Shown: positions 9,589 through 18,572 of the stretch, in pieces
How positions within the stretch are numbered: position 1 is the stretch's first letter
Layout of the letters: every line of letters starts with the position of its first letter
Source of the DNA: JAFLTL01 sp964389525
GTDB lineage: Bacteria > Bacteroidota > Bacteroidia > Bacteroidales > Muribaculaceae
DNA length: 64,000 nt
NCBI GenBank assembly: GCA_964389525.1
Contig: CAYMEX010000001.1
Span: 1-64,000 of the forward strand
Direction of reading: 5' to 3'
The notes under the pieces: generated by a model
The model's database searches: none
Told to the model about the DNA's origin: nothing
Seen by the model: the letters and a program-made list of their open reading frames with translations, nothing else
Translations under genes and position numbers: made by a program

Positions 9589-10229
9589 AGACTGTCAGAC
9601 TACTCTTGATTGTGGCGGCCGTGGCTCTCGCTGTGGCGGGGTGTCGCACGACCAAACAGGGAACGCCGGTGAAGACGGGCGACTGGGAGAATGTGACCAT
9701 GCCTGTGAAACTGGTAGTGCAGGGGGAGAAGGGCATGAGCGCGTCGGGACGCCTGATCATGGTCAGAGACAAATCGGTATATCTGTCGGTGAGAATGCTT
9801 GGCATGGAGTTTGTGTCGGTCTACGTCGACAGGGATTCGGCCTGGGTCTACGACAGGATGTCGGGGACTCTCGTAGGTGAGAGGCTTGGGCGTGACCCGC
9901 AGAACGGGAAGCGTCTCGACATAGGGCGCCTTCAGGATCTCTTATTGGGGACACGTGGTGTGGCCGATGATTTCAGCATCGACGTATGGAAGCTTCGGAT
10001 TGTGTGCACGGCTGGCGAGGCGGTGACGACTCCCTATGGCGTGATGCGCGACGGATGGCATGCAACGGTCGAGGGTGCCGACATGGACGGCGATGTGCGC
10101 TGGCGTCTTGGCGAGGCGAAATGGAATCAGGAGAAAGTGGGGGAGTGGAAGCGTCCGCGGTCGCCTAAAAAGGTGGTGACCGGGAGTGCTGAGTTGCTAA
10201 AATGGCTTGGAATAGAAGAAGATCTATAG
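9585..10229 (+). CDS. DUF4292 family lipoprotein
   Basis: A 214-residue predicted outer-membrane or periplasmic lipoprotein starting at GTG 9585, which overlaps the upstream stop. The signal peptide ends in a lipobox (VAGC, Cys near residue 20). The remainder is beta-rich, resembling a LolA/LolB-like fold as suggested for DUF4292; that link is family knowledge, not visible proof. The 3' neighbour encodes an EnvC-like divisome activator, so an envelope role is likely. Confidence 0.85.
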   Translation: MKTVRLLLIVAAVALAVAGCRTTKQGTPVKTGDWENVTMPVKLVVQGEKGMSASGRLIMVRDKSVYLSVRMLGMEFVSVYVDRDSAWVYDRMSGTLVGERLGRDPQNGKRLDIGRLQDLLLGTRGVADDFSIDVWKLRIVCTAGEAVTTPYGVMRDGWHATVEGADMDGDVRWRLGEAKWNQEKVGEWKRPRSPKKVVTGSAELLKWLGIEEDL

Positions 10230-10233
10230 GGTG

Positions 10234-11601
10234 ATGTCGGGTCGTATTCTGGTGCTTTTGATGTTGTGTGTGTCGCTCATGGCTGCGGGGCAGTCTAAGG
10301 GTGGCCGCGGAGCGGTGGAGCGTCAGCGTCGCGAGGCAGCGAGCACGCTCAAGAAATCGAGTGCGCGCCTTGAAAGCAACCGCAAGGCCACGGCACAGCG
10401 CCTGGCGCAGCTGTCGGCTCTTACGGCCGAGATCGAGGAACTCGACGCGGCGATAGCCGGTGAGACCAGGGAGATAGCACTGATGGATACGGCGATCGCC
10501 GGTATAGAGGACACTATAGCGCAACTCGATGCTAAGATAGCCGACATGAGCGAGAAATATGCCAAGGCTCTGCGCGGGACGCGCCGTGTGGGAGGGCATA
10601 TGTCGGAACTGATGTTTGTCTTTGCCTCGGATGAGTTCGGCCAGATGTGGCGTCGCTACCGCAACATGCGTCAGTTTGCGCAATGGCGTGCGCGTCGTGC
10701 CGAGGAGATCGGCAAGAGCAAAGCCGAGCTTGAGGAGCGCAAGACCGAGCTCGACCGCATGAAGGTGTCGCGTGTGGTGAAGATGAAGACGCTCGAGGAG
10801 AGCCGTGAGGCTCTTAAAGGGAAGCAGCGCGACAATGACCGTCTGCTGGGTCAGCTCAGGCGCGAGCAGCGTCAGATAAGGAGTATCATTTCTGAAAAAC
10901 AGCGTGAGATAAACAGTCTCGACCGCGAGCTTGACCGGCTGATAGCCGAGGAGCAGGCGCGCGCAGAGGCAGAGGCTGCCAAGGCTGCTGCCCGACAGTC
11001 GGCCAAGAAACCAGCCGCGTCTAAAAACACTCAGGCCGGAAAGAAGACGACAGAGTCGGCCGGTGACGGTGGCGACAGCGGCCACGATCTGGTGAAGGAA
11101 ACCGAAACGGTGGAGGAGATGGTGACGGTCGTGAAAACTGATGAGAAGGGTGAGGCCACGACCAGACGCACGGCCTCGCAGCTGTCGGCCGGGTTCAAGT
11201 CGAGCCGCGGCCGTCTGCCGTGGCCTGTCGAAGGGAAATTCAGGGTGTTGAGCCGGTTTGGCCGCCACAAACATCCGTCATTGCCTATGGTCGAGACCGA
11301 TAACCCCGGCATCGATGTCGGCGTCACGTCGGGACGCTGGGCCAAGGCGATCTATGAGGGTGTCGTGTCGGCTGTTTTCCGTCAGCCCGGCTACAGCAAT
11401 ATCGTGATGATACGTCATGGCGACTATATCACGGTGTATGCCAATCTTGAGACGATCTCGGTGGGCAAGGGCGACCGTGTCGGCGCCGGTCAGCCGCTCG
11501 GTGTCGTGGCACTTGACGAGGATAATTCCGGAATGCGCGTTCTGCATTTCGAGATACGCCGCGAGAAGGTGAAGGAAAATCCCGAAGCGTGGCTGAAGTA
11601 A
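10234..11601 (+). CDS. EnvC-like murein hydrolase activator (degenerate M23)
   Basis: A 455-residue protein with a signal peptide (about 1-20), a long charged coiled coil (about residues 30-255), a Lys/Ala/Thr-rich linker and a C-terminal LytM/M23 domain (about 345-455). EnvC proteins open periplasmic amidases at the division site. Key M23 zinc residues are missing: the usual HxGxDI is NPGIDVGV, GHL is ANL, and HLHFE is VLHFE with one His left. This favours a non-catalytic activator over a peptidase. ATG 10234 is preferred to the GTG three bases upstream. It is the last gene of the psd-to-envC run and abuts the hairpin array. Confidence 0.9.
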   Translation: MSGRILVLLMLCVSLMAAGQSKGGRGAVERQRREAASTLKKSSARLESNRKATAQRLAQLSALTAEIEELDAAIAGETREIALMDTAIAGIEDTIAQLDAKIADMSEKYAKALRGTRRVGGHMSELMFVFASDEFGQMWRRYRNMRQFAQWRARRAEEIGKSKAELEERKTELDRMKVSRVVKMKTLEESREALKGKQRDNDRLLGQLRREQRQIRSIISEKQREINSLDRELDRLIAEEQARAEAEAAKAAARQSAKKPAASKNTQAGKKTTESAGDGGDSGHDLVKETETVEEMVTVVKTDEKGEATTRRTASQLSAGFKSSRGRLPWPVEGKFRVLSRFGRHKHPSLPMVETDNPGIDVGVTSGRWAKAIYEGVVSAVFRQPGYSNIVMIRHGDYITVYANLETISVGKGDRVGAGQPLGVVALDEDNSGMRVLHFEIRREKVKENPEAWLK

Positions 11602-11680
11602 GGGGCCGGGCGACTTCTACCGGGCACACCTGGCGGTGTACCCGGCTAACGAAATGTCATACCTCCGGTATGAGGGGGAT

Positions 11681-12050
11681 GTTCAGCCTCTGCGAGACTG
11701 GGTGCCGGGGTGTGTGGCAGTCCACACCCTGTTCGCTTCGCTCACAGGATGGGGTTAAGCTCCGGCTGTGTCGGGTTGCGGCATCTGCGATGCCTCCTCC
11801 GCCCGTTTCACGGGGCTTTGTGATGGGGCGCCGTCTCCGTTAAAGACGAAAAAATGCCTTTCAGGCATTATGATCGCGGCTACATGAGTTGCAGCCTTTA
11901 GCTGCAATAGCTAATATAGCTGATATAGCGGCGTGGTGAAAAGGTTAGCTGACGCCTTCAAACTACGAGCCCACGCCATCGCGCTACGCGCTCGATGTGG
12001 GGCCTTTGCATTATCCTCCGTCTTCGACGGAGGAGGTGGGTGTGGGAGGT
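11681..12050 (+). repeat. Array block A, first copy
   Basis: Nearly identical to 13823-14192 (offset 2142, one small indel). It contains the CCACACC/GTGTGTGG hairpin, GCATCTGCGATGC, TGCCTTTCAGGCA, the TAGCTG tandem motif and the GCGCTACGCGC hairpin. Confidence 0.85.
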
Positions 12051-12701
12051 GCAGCCCTTCCGGGGCTGATAAGGGGTAGGGCGATTTCTACCGGGCACAC
12101 CTGGCGGTGTACCCGCATATCTGCATCGCTACGCGATTTCGATATACGGGCCTACTGACATCATATCGCTGACGCGATATATCGGCAGTCGAGCGGGTAC
12201 ATGAAAGCGGCGATCAGAATGATTACGGTTTGGCGATAACGATAACATGGCGTCGAAGGTATAAATACCCGCTTCGGAATGATGTGTCGCTGCGCTGCAG
12301 CTCTGTGATTCTTGCGCACCTACACCGCGCTCACTTCGTTCGCACGGTGCTCACGCGTGTGACGCCCGTTTCACGGGCTCTGTGATTGGGCTGTTCAGTC
12401 TCTGCGAGACTGGCTACGACGATGGATGTGCAGTCCCCCACCCTGTTCGCTGCGCTCACAGGATGGGGTTATGCTCCGGCTGCGCCGGGTTATGGCATCT
12501 TCGATGCCTCGGACGCTCGTTTCACGGGCTTTGTGATGGGGCGCCGTCTCCGTCAAAGACGAAAAAATGCCTGAAAGGCATTTCAAAAAAGTAGCCGGGT
12601 ACACCGTCAGGTGTGCCCGGAAAAGAACGCCGATGAAGTGTGTCTGAAAGACACCTTGTTACAGATGACAGACGAGGGGTGTGTCGCTGCGCTGCAGCTC
12701 T
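12034..12701 (+). repeat. Array block B, first copy
   Basis: Matches 13070-13736 at an offset of 1036 with few changes, except a 53-base cassette (12307-12359) replaced by a different sequence of equal length (13343-13395) that keeps the nested hairpin. Confidence 0.85.
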
Positions 12702-13069
12702 GTGATTTTCGTGCACCTACACCGCGCTCACTTCGTTCGCACGGTGCTCACGCGTGTGACGCCCGTTTCACGGGCTTTGTGATGGGGGATATGATGGTTT
12801 CATAAACCGCGGGTTCGGAGAGGTCGTTTATCCGACATCTTCGATGCCGTATTCCGTGGCTTTATCTTACCCCATGCCTTCGCTCCGCTCGACATGGGGC
12901 TTTTTATTATATCGTGCCTTCGGCACTTACATACATGGTCTGATTGATGACCTCTTGCGAGGTCACTGTGCTTTGGTCTCTGCCTTTCCCCACGCTGCGG
13001 CTACGCCGCGACCGTGGGGTTTACCACGAATGCTGTCTACGACAGCACCCCCCTACGGCTTCAATGGAG

Positions 13070-13736
13070 TAGGTGGGTGCGGGAGGTGCAGCCCTTCCGG
13101 GGCTGATAAGGGGAGGGCGACTTCTACCGGGCACACCTGGCGGTGTACCCGCATATCTGCATCGCTACGCGATTTCGATATACGGGCCTACTGACATCAT
13201 ATCGCGTCAGCGATATATCGGCAGTCGAGCGGGTACATGAAATCGGCGATCAGAATGATTACAGTTTGGCGATAACGATAACATGGCGTCGAAGGTATCG
13301 AATACCCGCTTCGGAATGATGTGTCGCTGCGCTGCAGCTCTATATTGCTGTGCGTCGTACACCGGGTTCCCTCCGGTCACCCGGTGCTACATATGTGACG
13401 CCCGTTTCACGGGCTCTGTGATGGGGCGGTTCAGTCTCTGCGAGACTGGCTACGACGATGGATGTGCAGTCCCCACCCTGTTCGCTTTGCTCACAGGATG
13501 GGGTTATGCTCCGGCTGCGCCGGGTTATGGCATCTTCGATGCCTCGGACGCTCGTTTCACGGGCTTTGTGATGGGGCGCCGTCTCCGTCAAAGACGAAAA
13601 AATGCCTGAAAGGCATTTCAAAAAAGTAGCCGGGTACACCGTCAGGTGTGCCCGGAAAAGAACGCCGATGAAGTGTGTCTGAAAGACACCTTGTTACAGA
13701 TGACAGACGAGGGGTGTGTCGCTGCGCTGCAGCTCT
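13070..13736 (+). repeat. Array block B, second copy
   Basis: Second copy of block B. Its alternative cassette (CACCGGGTTCCCTCCGGTCA and what follows) is also used at 13740-13795 and at 22920-22975, while the first copy's cassette recurs at 12701-12760. Confidence 0.85.
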
Positions 13737-13822
13737 ATATTGCTGTGCGTCGTACACCGGGTTCCCTCCGGTCACCCGGTGCTACATATGTGACGCCCGT
13801 TTCACGGGCTCTGTGATGGGTC

Positions 13823-14192
13823 GGTTCAGTCTCTGCGAGACTGGGTGCCGGGGTGTGTGGCAGTCCACACCCTGTTCGCTTCGCTCACAGGATGGGGTTA
13901 AGCTCCGGCTGTGTCGGGTTGCGGCATCTGCGATGCCTCCTCCGCCCGTTTCACGGGGCTTTGTGATGGGGCGCCGTCTCCGTTAAAGACGAAAAAATGC
14001 CTTTCAGGCATTATGATCGCGGCTACATGAGTTGCAGCCTTTAGCTGCAATAGCTAATATAGCTGATATAGCGGCGTGGTGAAAAGGTTAGCTGACGCCT
14101 TCAAACTACGAGCCCACGCCATCGCGCTACGCGCTCGATGTGGGGCTTTGCATTATCATCCGTCTTCGACGGAGTAGGTGGGTGCGGGAGGT
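13823..14192 (+). repeat. Array block A, second copy
   Basis: Second copy of block A. Beyond 14192 the array decays into isolated fragments, including a TAGCTG motif at 14260-14287. Confidence 0.85.
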
Positions 14193-14328
14193 GCAGTCCG
14201 CGCGGCGGGTTGCGGCATCTGCGATGCCTCGGGCTGCCGTGGTGGGGTGGTGGCTGGAATAGCAGATGTAGCTGCGATAGCTAATGTAGGGAGATGTGAA
14301 TGTAGGATGGGAAAAAGCGGGGGAGGTG

Positions 14329-14359
14329 TTTGGGGGGACGGCGGGATTGTTTATTTTTG
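14329..14359 (+). promoter_or_regulatory. Promoter for the DUF5009-like gene
   Basis: TTTG at 14329-14332, 19 bases, then TATTTTTG at 14352-14359: a full match to the Bacteroidetes consensus, 57 bases before the ATG at 14417. Confidence 0.8.
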
Positions 14360-14416
14360 CGAGACATAGAGACGGAAACTGATTTTCCTGACTTTCCTAA
14401 CCGATAAACCAATGCC

Positions 14417-15562
14417 ATGAACACTGTCGCAGCACCTTCACGCCGCCGACTCGCGTCGCTCGACGCTCTGCGCGGATTTGATCTTTTCTTTCTTATCGCT
14501 CTCGGACCGATTGTCCGCTCTTTTGCTTCGGCTGCCGATGTGGGGTGGCTGAATGACTCGATGTGGCTGTTCAACCATTTCGCATGGGAAGGGTTCTCGC
14601 CGTGGGATCTGATAATGCCGCTGTTTCTGTTTATGTCGGGGGCGTCGATACCTTATGCGTTGTCGAAATACCGTTCGGGCAAGGCTACACGCAGCGACCT
14701 CGCACGTCATCTCGCTAAACGTGTGGCGCTTCTCTGGATCTTCGGTATGATCTGTCAGGGTAATCTCCTCGGGCTTGATCCGGACCGCATATTTCTGTAT
14801 TCCAATACTCTGCAGGCGATCGCAACGGGCTATCTGGTAACGGCGCTACTGTTTGTCTTCACGAGCCGCCGCACGCAGTTTATCGTCGCTCCCGCTCTGC
14901 TGCTTGTGTACTGGGCTCTGATGCAGTTTGTGACCGCCGACGGTTATGGGGGCGGCAACTACACGCCGGATGGAAACCTCGCGGAATGGGTTGACCGCAC
15001 TGTGCTCGGACGCTTCCGCGACGGCGCGAGCGTGGCCGACGGTGAGGTCGTGTTTGCCGAATGGTATCACTATACCTGGATACTCAGCAGCATTAATTTC
15101 GCCGTAACGGTGCTCACGGGTCTGTTTGCCGGATATGTCGCCAGGGATCAGATGAGCGACTCGCGCAAACTCCAGTGGTATTTTCTCGGTGGCGTGGCGA
15201 TGATAATCCTCGGTGTGCTCTGGGGGCTGCAGATGCCGATAATAAAACCGATATGGACGAGCTCGATGGTGCTTTTCAGCAGCGGCTGGTGTTTTGTGCT
15301 CATGGGGCTGTTCTACTACTGGGTAGACTGCAAGGGGCACAAAAGGGGATCGGAGTGGCTGAGGGTCTTCGGCATGAACTCGATCGCCGCCTACATGCTT
15401 GTGGAGGTCTTTAATTTCAGGTGTCTCGGCACGCCTCTGTTTCACGGGCTCGAGCAGTATATCGGCGCGTGGTATCAGTTTCTGCTCACGGTGTGGAACG
15501 CCGCCGTCATCTATGTGATACTTCTTTATCTGCACAAGCGGGGTATCTTCCTGAAAGTGTGA
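14417..15562 (+). CDS. DUF5009 / HGSNAT-like membrane acyltransferase
   Basis: A 381-residue multi-pass membrane protein with about ten hydrophobic helices. The N-terminal RLASLDALRGFDLFFLIALG matches the family of heparan-alpha-glucosaminide N-acetyltransferase-like proteins (DUF5009, YeiB/OpgC-like), where it precedes the first helix; WDLIMPLFLFMSGASIPYAL follows. Family members move acyl groups across or at the membrane onto sugars. The substrate here is not deducible. It stands alone behind its own promoter, downstream of the hairpin array, and converges on the DUF3861 gene. Confidence 0.85.
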   Translation: MNTVAAPSRRRLASLDALRGFDLFFLIALGPIVRSFASAADVGWLNDSMWLFNHFAWEGFSPWDLIMPLFLFMSGASIPYALSKYRSGKATRSDLARHLAKRVALLWIFGMICQGNLLGLDPDRIFLYSNTLQAIATGYLVTALLFVFTSRRTQFIVAPALLLVYWALMQFVTADGYGGGNYTPDGNLAEWVDRTVLGRFRDGASVADGEVVFAEWYHYTWILSSINFAVTVLTGLFAGYVARDQMSDSRKLQWYFLGGVAMIILGVLWGLQMPIIKPIWTSSMVLFSSGWCFVLMGLFYYWVDCKGHKRGSEWLRVFGMNSIAAYMLVEVFNFRCLGTPLFHGLEQYIGAWYQFLLTVWNAAVIYVILLYLHKRGIFLKV

Positions 15563-15585
15563 GGGGCTGCGAGGAAACCGAACAT

Positions 15586-15615
15586 GCCCGGAGAGGCGAT
15601 ATGCTCCCTCCGGGC
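15586..15615. terminator. Hairpin between convergent genes
   Basis: GCCCGGAG at 15586-15593 pairs with CTCCCTCCGGGC (15604-15615) with small bulges. There is no clear T run, so termination is a guess from its position between convergent genes. Confidence 0.4.
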
Positions 15616-15651
15616 CTGTGGTGTCTTCGTGCGGGCGGCACGTGGCAGTGA

Positions 15652-15942
15652 TCACTTGCTCTTGAGCGCGTGCTTGAAGTCGTTGAGCTGAGCGAGGAAC
15701 CCTGCAAACAGCTGGTTGTCGGGGTACTTCTTCAACGCATGGTGCATGAGGCGGAGACCTACGACGAGCTCCTGAGCGTGTTTGTCACTGATGTTGTCTT
15801 TAGCGGCGGCGAATTTCGAGAGCGCGGCGAGATCATGGTGTCCGCCGAAGTTGAAGCTCATCACGTCGTGAATCTTGCCGTCGACTACTTCCGAGATGTG
15901 GAAGTGATAGGAGTGTTTCTCTTTATTGCAGTTGCAGTCCAT
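15652..15942 (-). CDS. DUF3861 family protein
   Basis: A 96-residue cytosolic protein. The core follows the DUF3861 pattern: a beta-rich N-terminus with FNFGGHHDLAALSKFA (family: F-F-NHDD-x-x-I) and the helical LVVGLRLMHHALKKYPDNQLF matching the family's GLKLFSEVMLKNKxNPLF. The N-terminus starts with MDCNCNKEKHSYHFH, rich in Cys and His. Function is unknown. A T-rich upstream stretch (15943-15960 on the + strand) leaves room for a minus-strand promoter, though no perfect box is seen. Confidence 0.8.
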   Translation of the reverse strand: MDCNCNKEKHSYHFHISEVVDGKIHDVMSFNFGGHHDLAALSKFAAAKDNISDKHAQELVVGLRLMHHALKKYPDNQLFAGFLAQLNDFKHALKSK

Positions 15943-16063
15943 AGTATTATTTTTTTTGTTTAAACGTGTATGCCTTTCGGCATTCTGCGATTAAAACGGA
16001 CTGAACGGGCAAAGTGTTGCGACGCTCACAATCTTTAACCGGAATCACAAATTGTGTTAAGCG

Positions 16064-16120
16064 ACACGCCCCTACAATCAGACAGGCCGCATATGCAGCC
16101 TGCCGATGGCAGGGGCGTGT
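16064..16120. repeat. Inverted repeat with the ACACGCCCCT motif
   Basis: ACACGCCCCT at 16064-16073 and AGGGGCGTGT at 16111-16120 form a perfect 10-bp inverted repeat. The same CACGCCCCTACAA word occurs in the MITE-like elements at 18.9, 23.0 and 39.7 kb, so this is probably another relative. Confidence 0.6.
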
Positions 16121-16138
16121 AATCGTATTACGAATTAA

Positions 16139-17065
16139 TTACTTGACAAACTCGGCGTTACGGAGATACTCGGCACTCTTGCGTGCAGCCTCAAAGACTT
16201 CGTCGGAGATCTGCTCCTTGGTGTAGGGTGTCCCGTCGGCGTTGGTCTTCTCTCTGAGAGCCTTCGGTGTCTCTATCTCGACAACATAGTCGCTCATGCC
16301 GTTGGCATAGAACTGATCGAAGATGCCCTTGAAGTCGATGGCACCGCTCTCGCCGATGACGAAATCGTCTTTGACGTGAAGGATCTTGATGCGGTCGGGG
16401 TATTTCTTCAGATACTCTATCGGCGACTGCTCTCCCTTGGTGCACCAGTAGACGTCGAGCTCAAAGCAGACGTCCTCGGGGTTGGTGTTCTCGACAAGAT
16501 ACTCCCACATGAGCTTGTCGCCGTCGGTGAGTTTCTGGTACTCGCGTGCATGGTTGTGGTATCCGAGCTGCAGTCCATACTCGCGGGCGAGCTTGCCCAC
16601 GCGGTTCAGGTAGTCGCACATGCGCTGCACGTCTTCGGTGGTGTACTCGACCTTGTAGCTCGGTATAACGAAGTACTTGCCTCCGACAGCCTTCTGTATC
16701 TCAAAGAGGCTGCGCCAGCGGTTCATCACTTCCTCTTCTTTCTCAGGATCTTCCTGAATGCTCGAATGCGTCGAGATGATGTCGATGCCGAGTGTGTCGC
16801 ACATGGCCTTGAAGTCGGAAGCCTCCATGCCGAACACTTTTGGATCGCCACCCCACTGGACGAGCTCAAACACGTTGTAGCCAAGGTCATTGAGACGAGC
16901 CACCGACTTCACAGGATCGGCGTTCATGGCATCCATGACAGAATAGAGCTGTATGCCGATCTTCTTTTCCGGCTCCTTGGGAGCGGAGCATGAGTGGCAG
17001 CACAGTGAAAATGCAATAGCCACTGCAATAGCGGCAAACGCACCTAACAGATTGGTTTTTCTCAT
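16139..17065 (-). CDS. Exported sugar phosphate isomerase/epimerase-like TIM barrel
   Basis: A 308-residue protein of the xylose isomerase-like TIM-barrel superfamily. The N-terminal signal (about residues 7-26) ends at CHSCSAP, suggesting a lipoprotein outside the cytoplasm. IGIQLYSV at the first strand, STHSSI, GYHNHAREY and FELDVYW are conserved positions that hold the metal-binding His, Glu and Asp of the family. The reaction is probably isomerisation, epimerisation or dehydration of a sugar or inositol; the substrate cannot be read from sequence. It is monocistronic here. Confidence 0.85.
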   Translation of the reverse strand: MRKTNLLGAFAAIAVAIAFSLCCHSCSAPKEPEKKIGIQLYSVMDAMNADPVKSVARLNDLGYNVFELVQWGGDPKVFGMEASDFKAMCDTLGIDIISTHSSIQEDPEKEEEVMNRWRSLFEIQKAVGGKYFVIPSYKVEYTTEDVQRMCDYLNRVGKLAREYGLQLGYHNHAREYQKLTDGDKLMWEYLVENTNPEDVCFELDVYWCTKGEQSPIEYLKKYPDRIKILHVKDDFVIGESGAIDFKGIFDQFYANGMSDYVVEIETPKALREKTNADGTPYTKEQISDEVFEAARKSAEYLRNAEFVK

Positions 17066-17215
17066 AATATGGTTGTTAATAGTTCATCCCAACTTTATGC
17101 GATAAAATAGTCTGAGCTAAAGGTACGCATAAATCTTTGACATTTAATCAACTCATTTATTTTTTTTTGATATGCACCCAAAGGAATCGCAAGTCAGCAG
17201 ATCGGACAAATTGAT

Positions 17216-17223
17216 TAACTTTG
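17216..17223 (+). promoter_or_regulatory. -7 box for the flavodiiron gene
   Basis: TAACTTTG matches TAnnTTTG. No good -33 TTTG is seen at the expected distance. The leader to ATG 17329 would be about 100 bases and contains GTTAATCACCACGAAGTGAG, which resembles part of the element at 19060-19085. Confidence 0.5.
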
Positions 17224-17328
17224 CAGCCGGAAAAAAAGTCATTTTAATTTATCACAGGATGTTAATCACCACGAAGTGAGATGCACGATGCTGTACAGCT
17301 CACTTCAAAAAACGAAAACGACTACATA

Positions 17329-18483
17329 ATGAACCAGGACATCAAGCCAATAGGTGTGTATGATACAGATCTTGATCTATTTGAAAGCCAATACGTCGTT
17401 CCCGACGGCATATCCTACAACTCCTATCTGATCACCGATAGCAAGATCGCCCTGATCGACACTGTCGACAACCGCAAGGCCGAGGAGTGGCGCGCCAATC
17501 TTGCAGAGGCGCTGCCGGCCGGAAGCGCTCCCGACTATCTTGTCGTGCAGCATCTCGAGCCCGACCACTCGTCGCAGATATCGTGGGTGATGGAGCAGTA
17601 TCCGTCGTGCCGGATCGTGTGCACGGCTGCCGCGCGCCGCATGCTTCCGCTCGTGGCCGGAAACATCGGGTATGACGACCGCATAATCGAGGTGGCCGAC
17701 GGCGGCACGCTTTCGCTCGGCAGACACGACCTGCACTTCATCACCGCCCCGATGGTGCACTGGCCTGAGGTGATGATGGTGTATGACGGCTATGCCCGCA
17801 CTCTGTTCTCGGCCGACGGCTTCGGCCGTTTCGGCAATCCCGACCCGTCGCTATCGTGGGCCTGCGAGGCACGCCGCTACTACTTCAACATCGTCGGCAA
17901 ATACGGCCGTTCGGTCCAGGCGGTGATGAAGAAGCTCGATGGAAAAGAGATCGACACGATAGCTCCTCTCCACGGCCCCGTGCTCGAGGGCGATCTGACG
18001 CCGTATCTGTCGCTCTACAGCACCTGGTCGGCCTATGAGGTGGAGACTCCGGGTGTGCTCGTGGCATATGCCTCGATACACGGCATGACAAAGGAGGCTG
18101 CTTTGCGCCTGGCCGACATACTGCGCGAGGCGGGCGCCCCGAAGGTGTCGGTGACCGACCTCAGCCGCGACGACATGGCCGAGGCTGTGGAGGATGCCTT
18201 CCGCATGAGTCATCTTGTGGTGCTGTCGCCGACCTACGACGCCGACATCTTCCCTCCGATGCACGATTTCATTCATCACCTCGCGCTCAAGGGGTTCTGC
18301 AACCGCCGCGTCGCCATCGTCGAGAACGGGCTGTGGGCTCCTGCGGCGGGAAAGAAGATGCGCCGGATGTTTGAGGAGATGAAGAATATATCGATCGTCG
18401 ATCCGATCGTCACACTGAGCGGGCGCATGACCGACCGCAACGTGGAGCAGCTGACCGCGCTGGCCGGCGCGCTTCTTGCGTGA
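17329..18483 (+). CDS. FprA-type flavodiiron protein
   Basis: A 384-residue A-type flavoprotein that reduces O2 or NO to harmless products in anaerobes; cytosolic. The metallo-beta-lactamase-like domain (about 1-245) holds the di-iron ligands HLEPDH (His75, Glu77, Asp79, His80), His144 (APMVHWPEVM), Asp near 163 (FSADGFG) and His near 215 (APLHGP). The flavodoxin domain (about 250-384) carries YASIHGMTKE as the FMN phosphate loop. There is no rubredoxin domain, so an external donor is needed. ATG 17329 is chosen because family proteins begin at the beta-lactamase domain; an in-frame ATG 48 bases upstream only adds non-conserved residues. Confidence 0.95.
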   Translation: MNQDIKPIGVYDTDLDLFESQYVVPDGISYNSYLITDSKIALIDTVDNRKAEEWRANLAEALPAGSAPDYLVVQHLEPDHSSQISWVMEQYPSCRIVCTAAARRMLPLVAGNIGYDDRIIEVADGGTLSLGRHDLHFITAPMVHWPEVMMVYDGYARTLFSADGFGRFGNPDPSLSWACEARRYYFNIVGKYGRSVQAVMKKLDGKEIDTIAPLHGPVLEGDLTPYLSLYSTWSAYEVETPGVLVAYASIHGMTKEAALRLADILREAGAPKVSVTDLSRDDMAEAVEDAFRMSHLVVLSPTYDADIFPPMHDFIHHLALKGFCNRRVAIVENGLWAPAAGKKMRRMFEEMKNISIVDPIVTLSGRMTDRNVEQLTALAGALLA

Positions 18484-18531
18484 GCAGGGAGGAAGTGGCC
18501 ATTTAACACATCGGGGAGGGAAAGAAGGGTG

Positions 18532-18565
18532 TAAGTTTGCAGCGTAAACGATCGTTGCAAACTTA
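18532..18565 (+). promoter_or_regulatory. -7 box inside a 10-bp palindrome before the capsid cassette
   Basis: TAAGTTTG (18532-18539) is a -7 box. It forms the left arm of a perfect inverted repeat, TAAGTTTGCA (18532-18541) and TGCAAACTTA (18556-18565), spaced by 14 bases. The arms straddle the predicted start of transcription, so a repressor binding here would block the promoter. The ATG of the next gene is eight bases further. Confidence 0.6.
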
Positions 18566-18572
18566 TTTTTTT

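Larger units (their letters stand above)
11602..14345. repeat. Gene-free array of short hairpins (hairpin train)
   Basis: About 2.7 kb without a credible gene, made of consecutive small inverted repeats with 4-10 bp stems and 3-5 base loops. Examples: CAGTCTCTGCGAGACTG (12396-12412), GGCATCTTCGATGCC (12494-12508), TGCCTGAAAGGCA (12568-12580), ACACCGTCAGGTGT (12601-12614), GTGTCTGAAAGACAC (12640-12654). CCCCATG/CATGGGG at 12880-12900 plus TTTTT resembles a terminator. Open frames here (repeated GFVMGRRLR) appear in several frames and both strands, so they are by-products. The array has two pairs of near-identical blocks and relatives elsewhere in the window. I know of no named family for it. 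Confidence 0.85.

Noticed and set aside
11589..13986. Several 60-115 codon frames within the hairpin array, with repeated RFTGFVMGRRLR
   Set aside because: The same DNA gives open frames on both strands and in different phases, none with a ribosome site or a family match; they result from GC-rich repeats without stops.
11602..14345. CRISPR array
   Set aside because: There is no constant repeat with unique spacers; the units are different short palindromes and large block duplications, and no cas gene is present.
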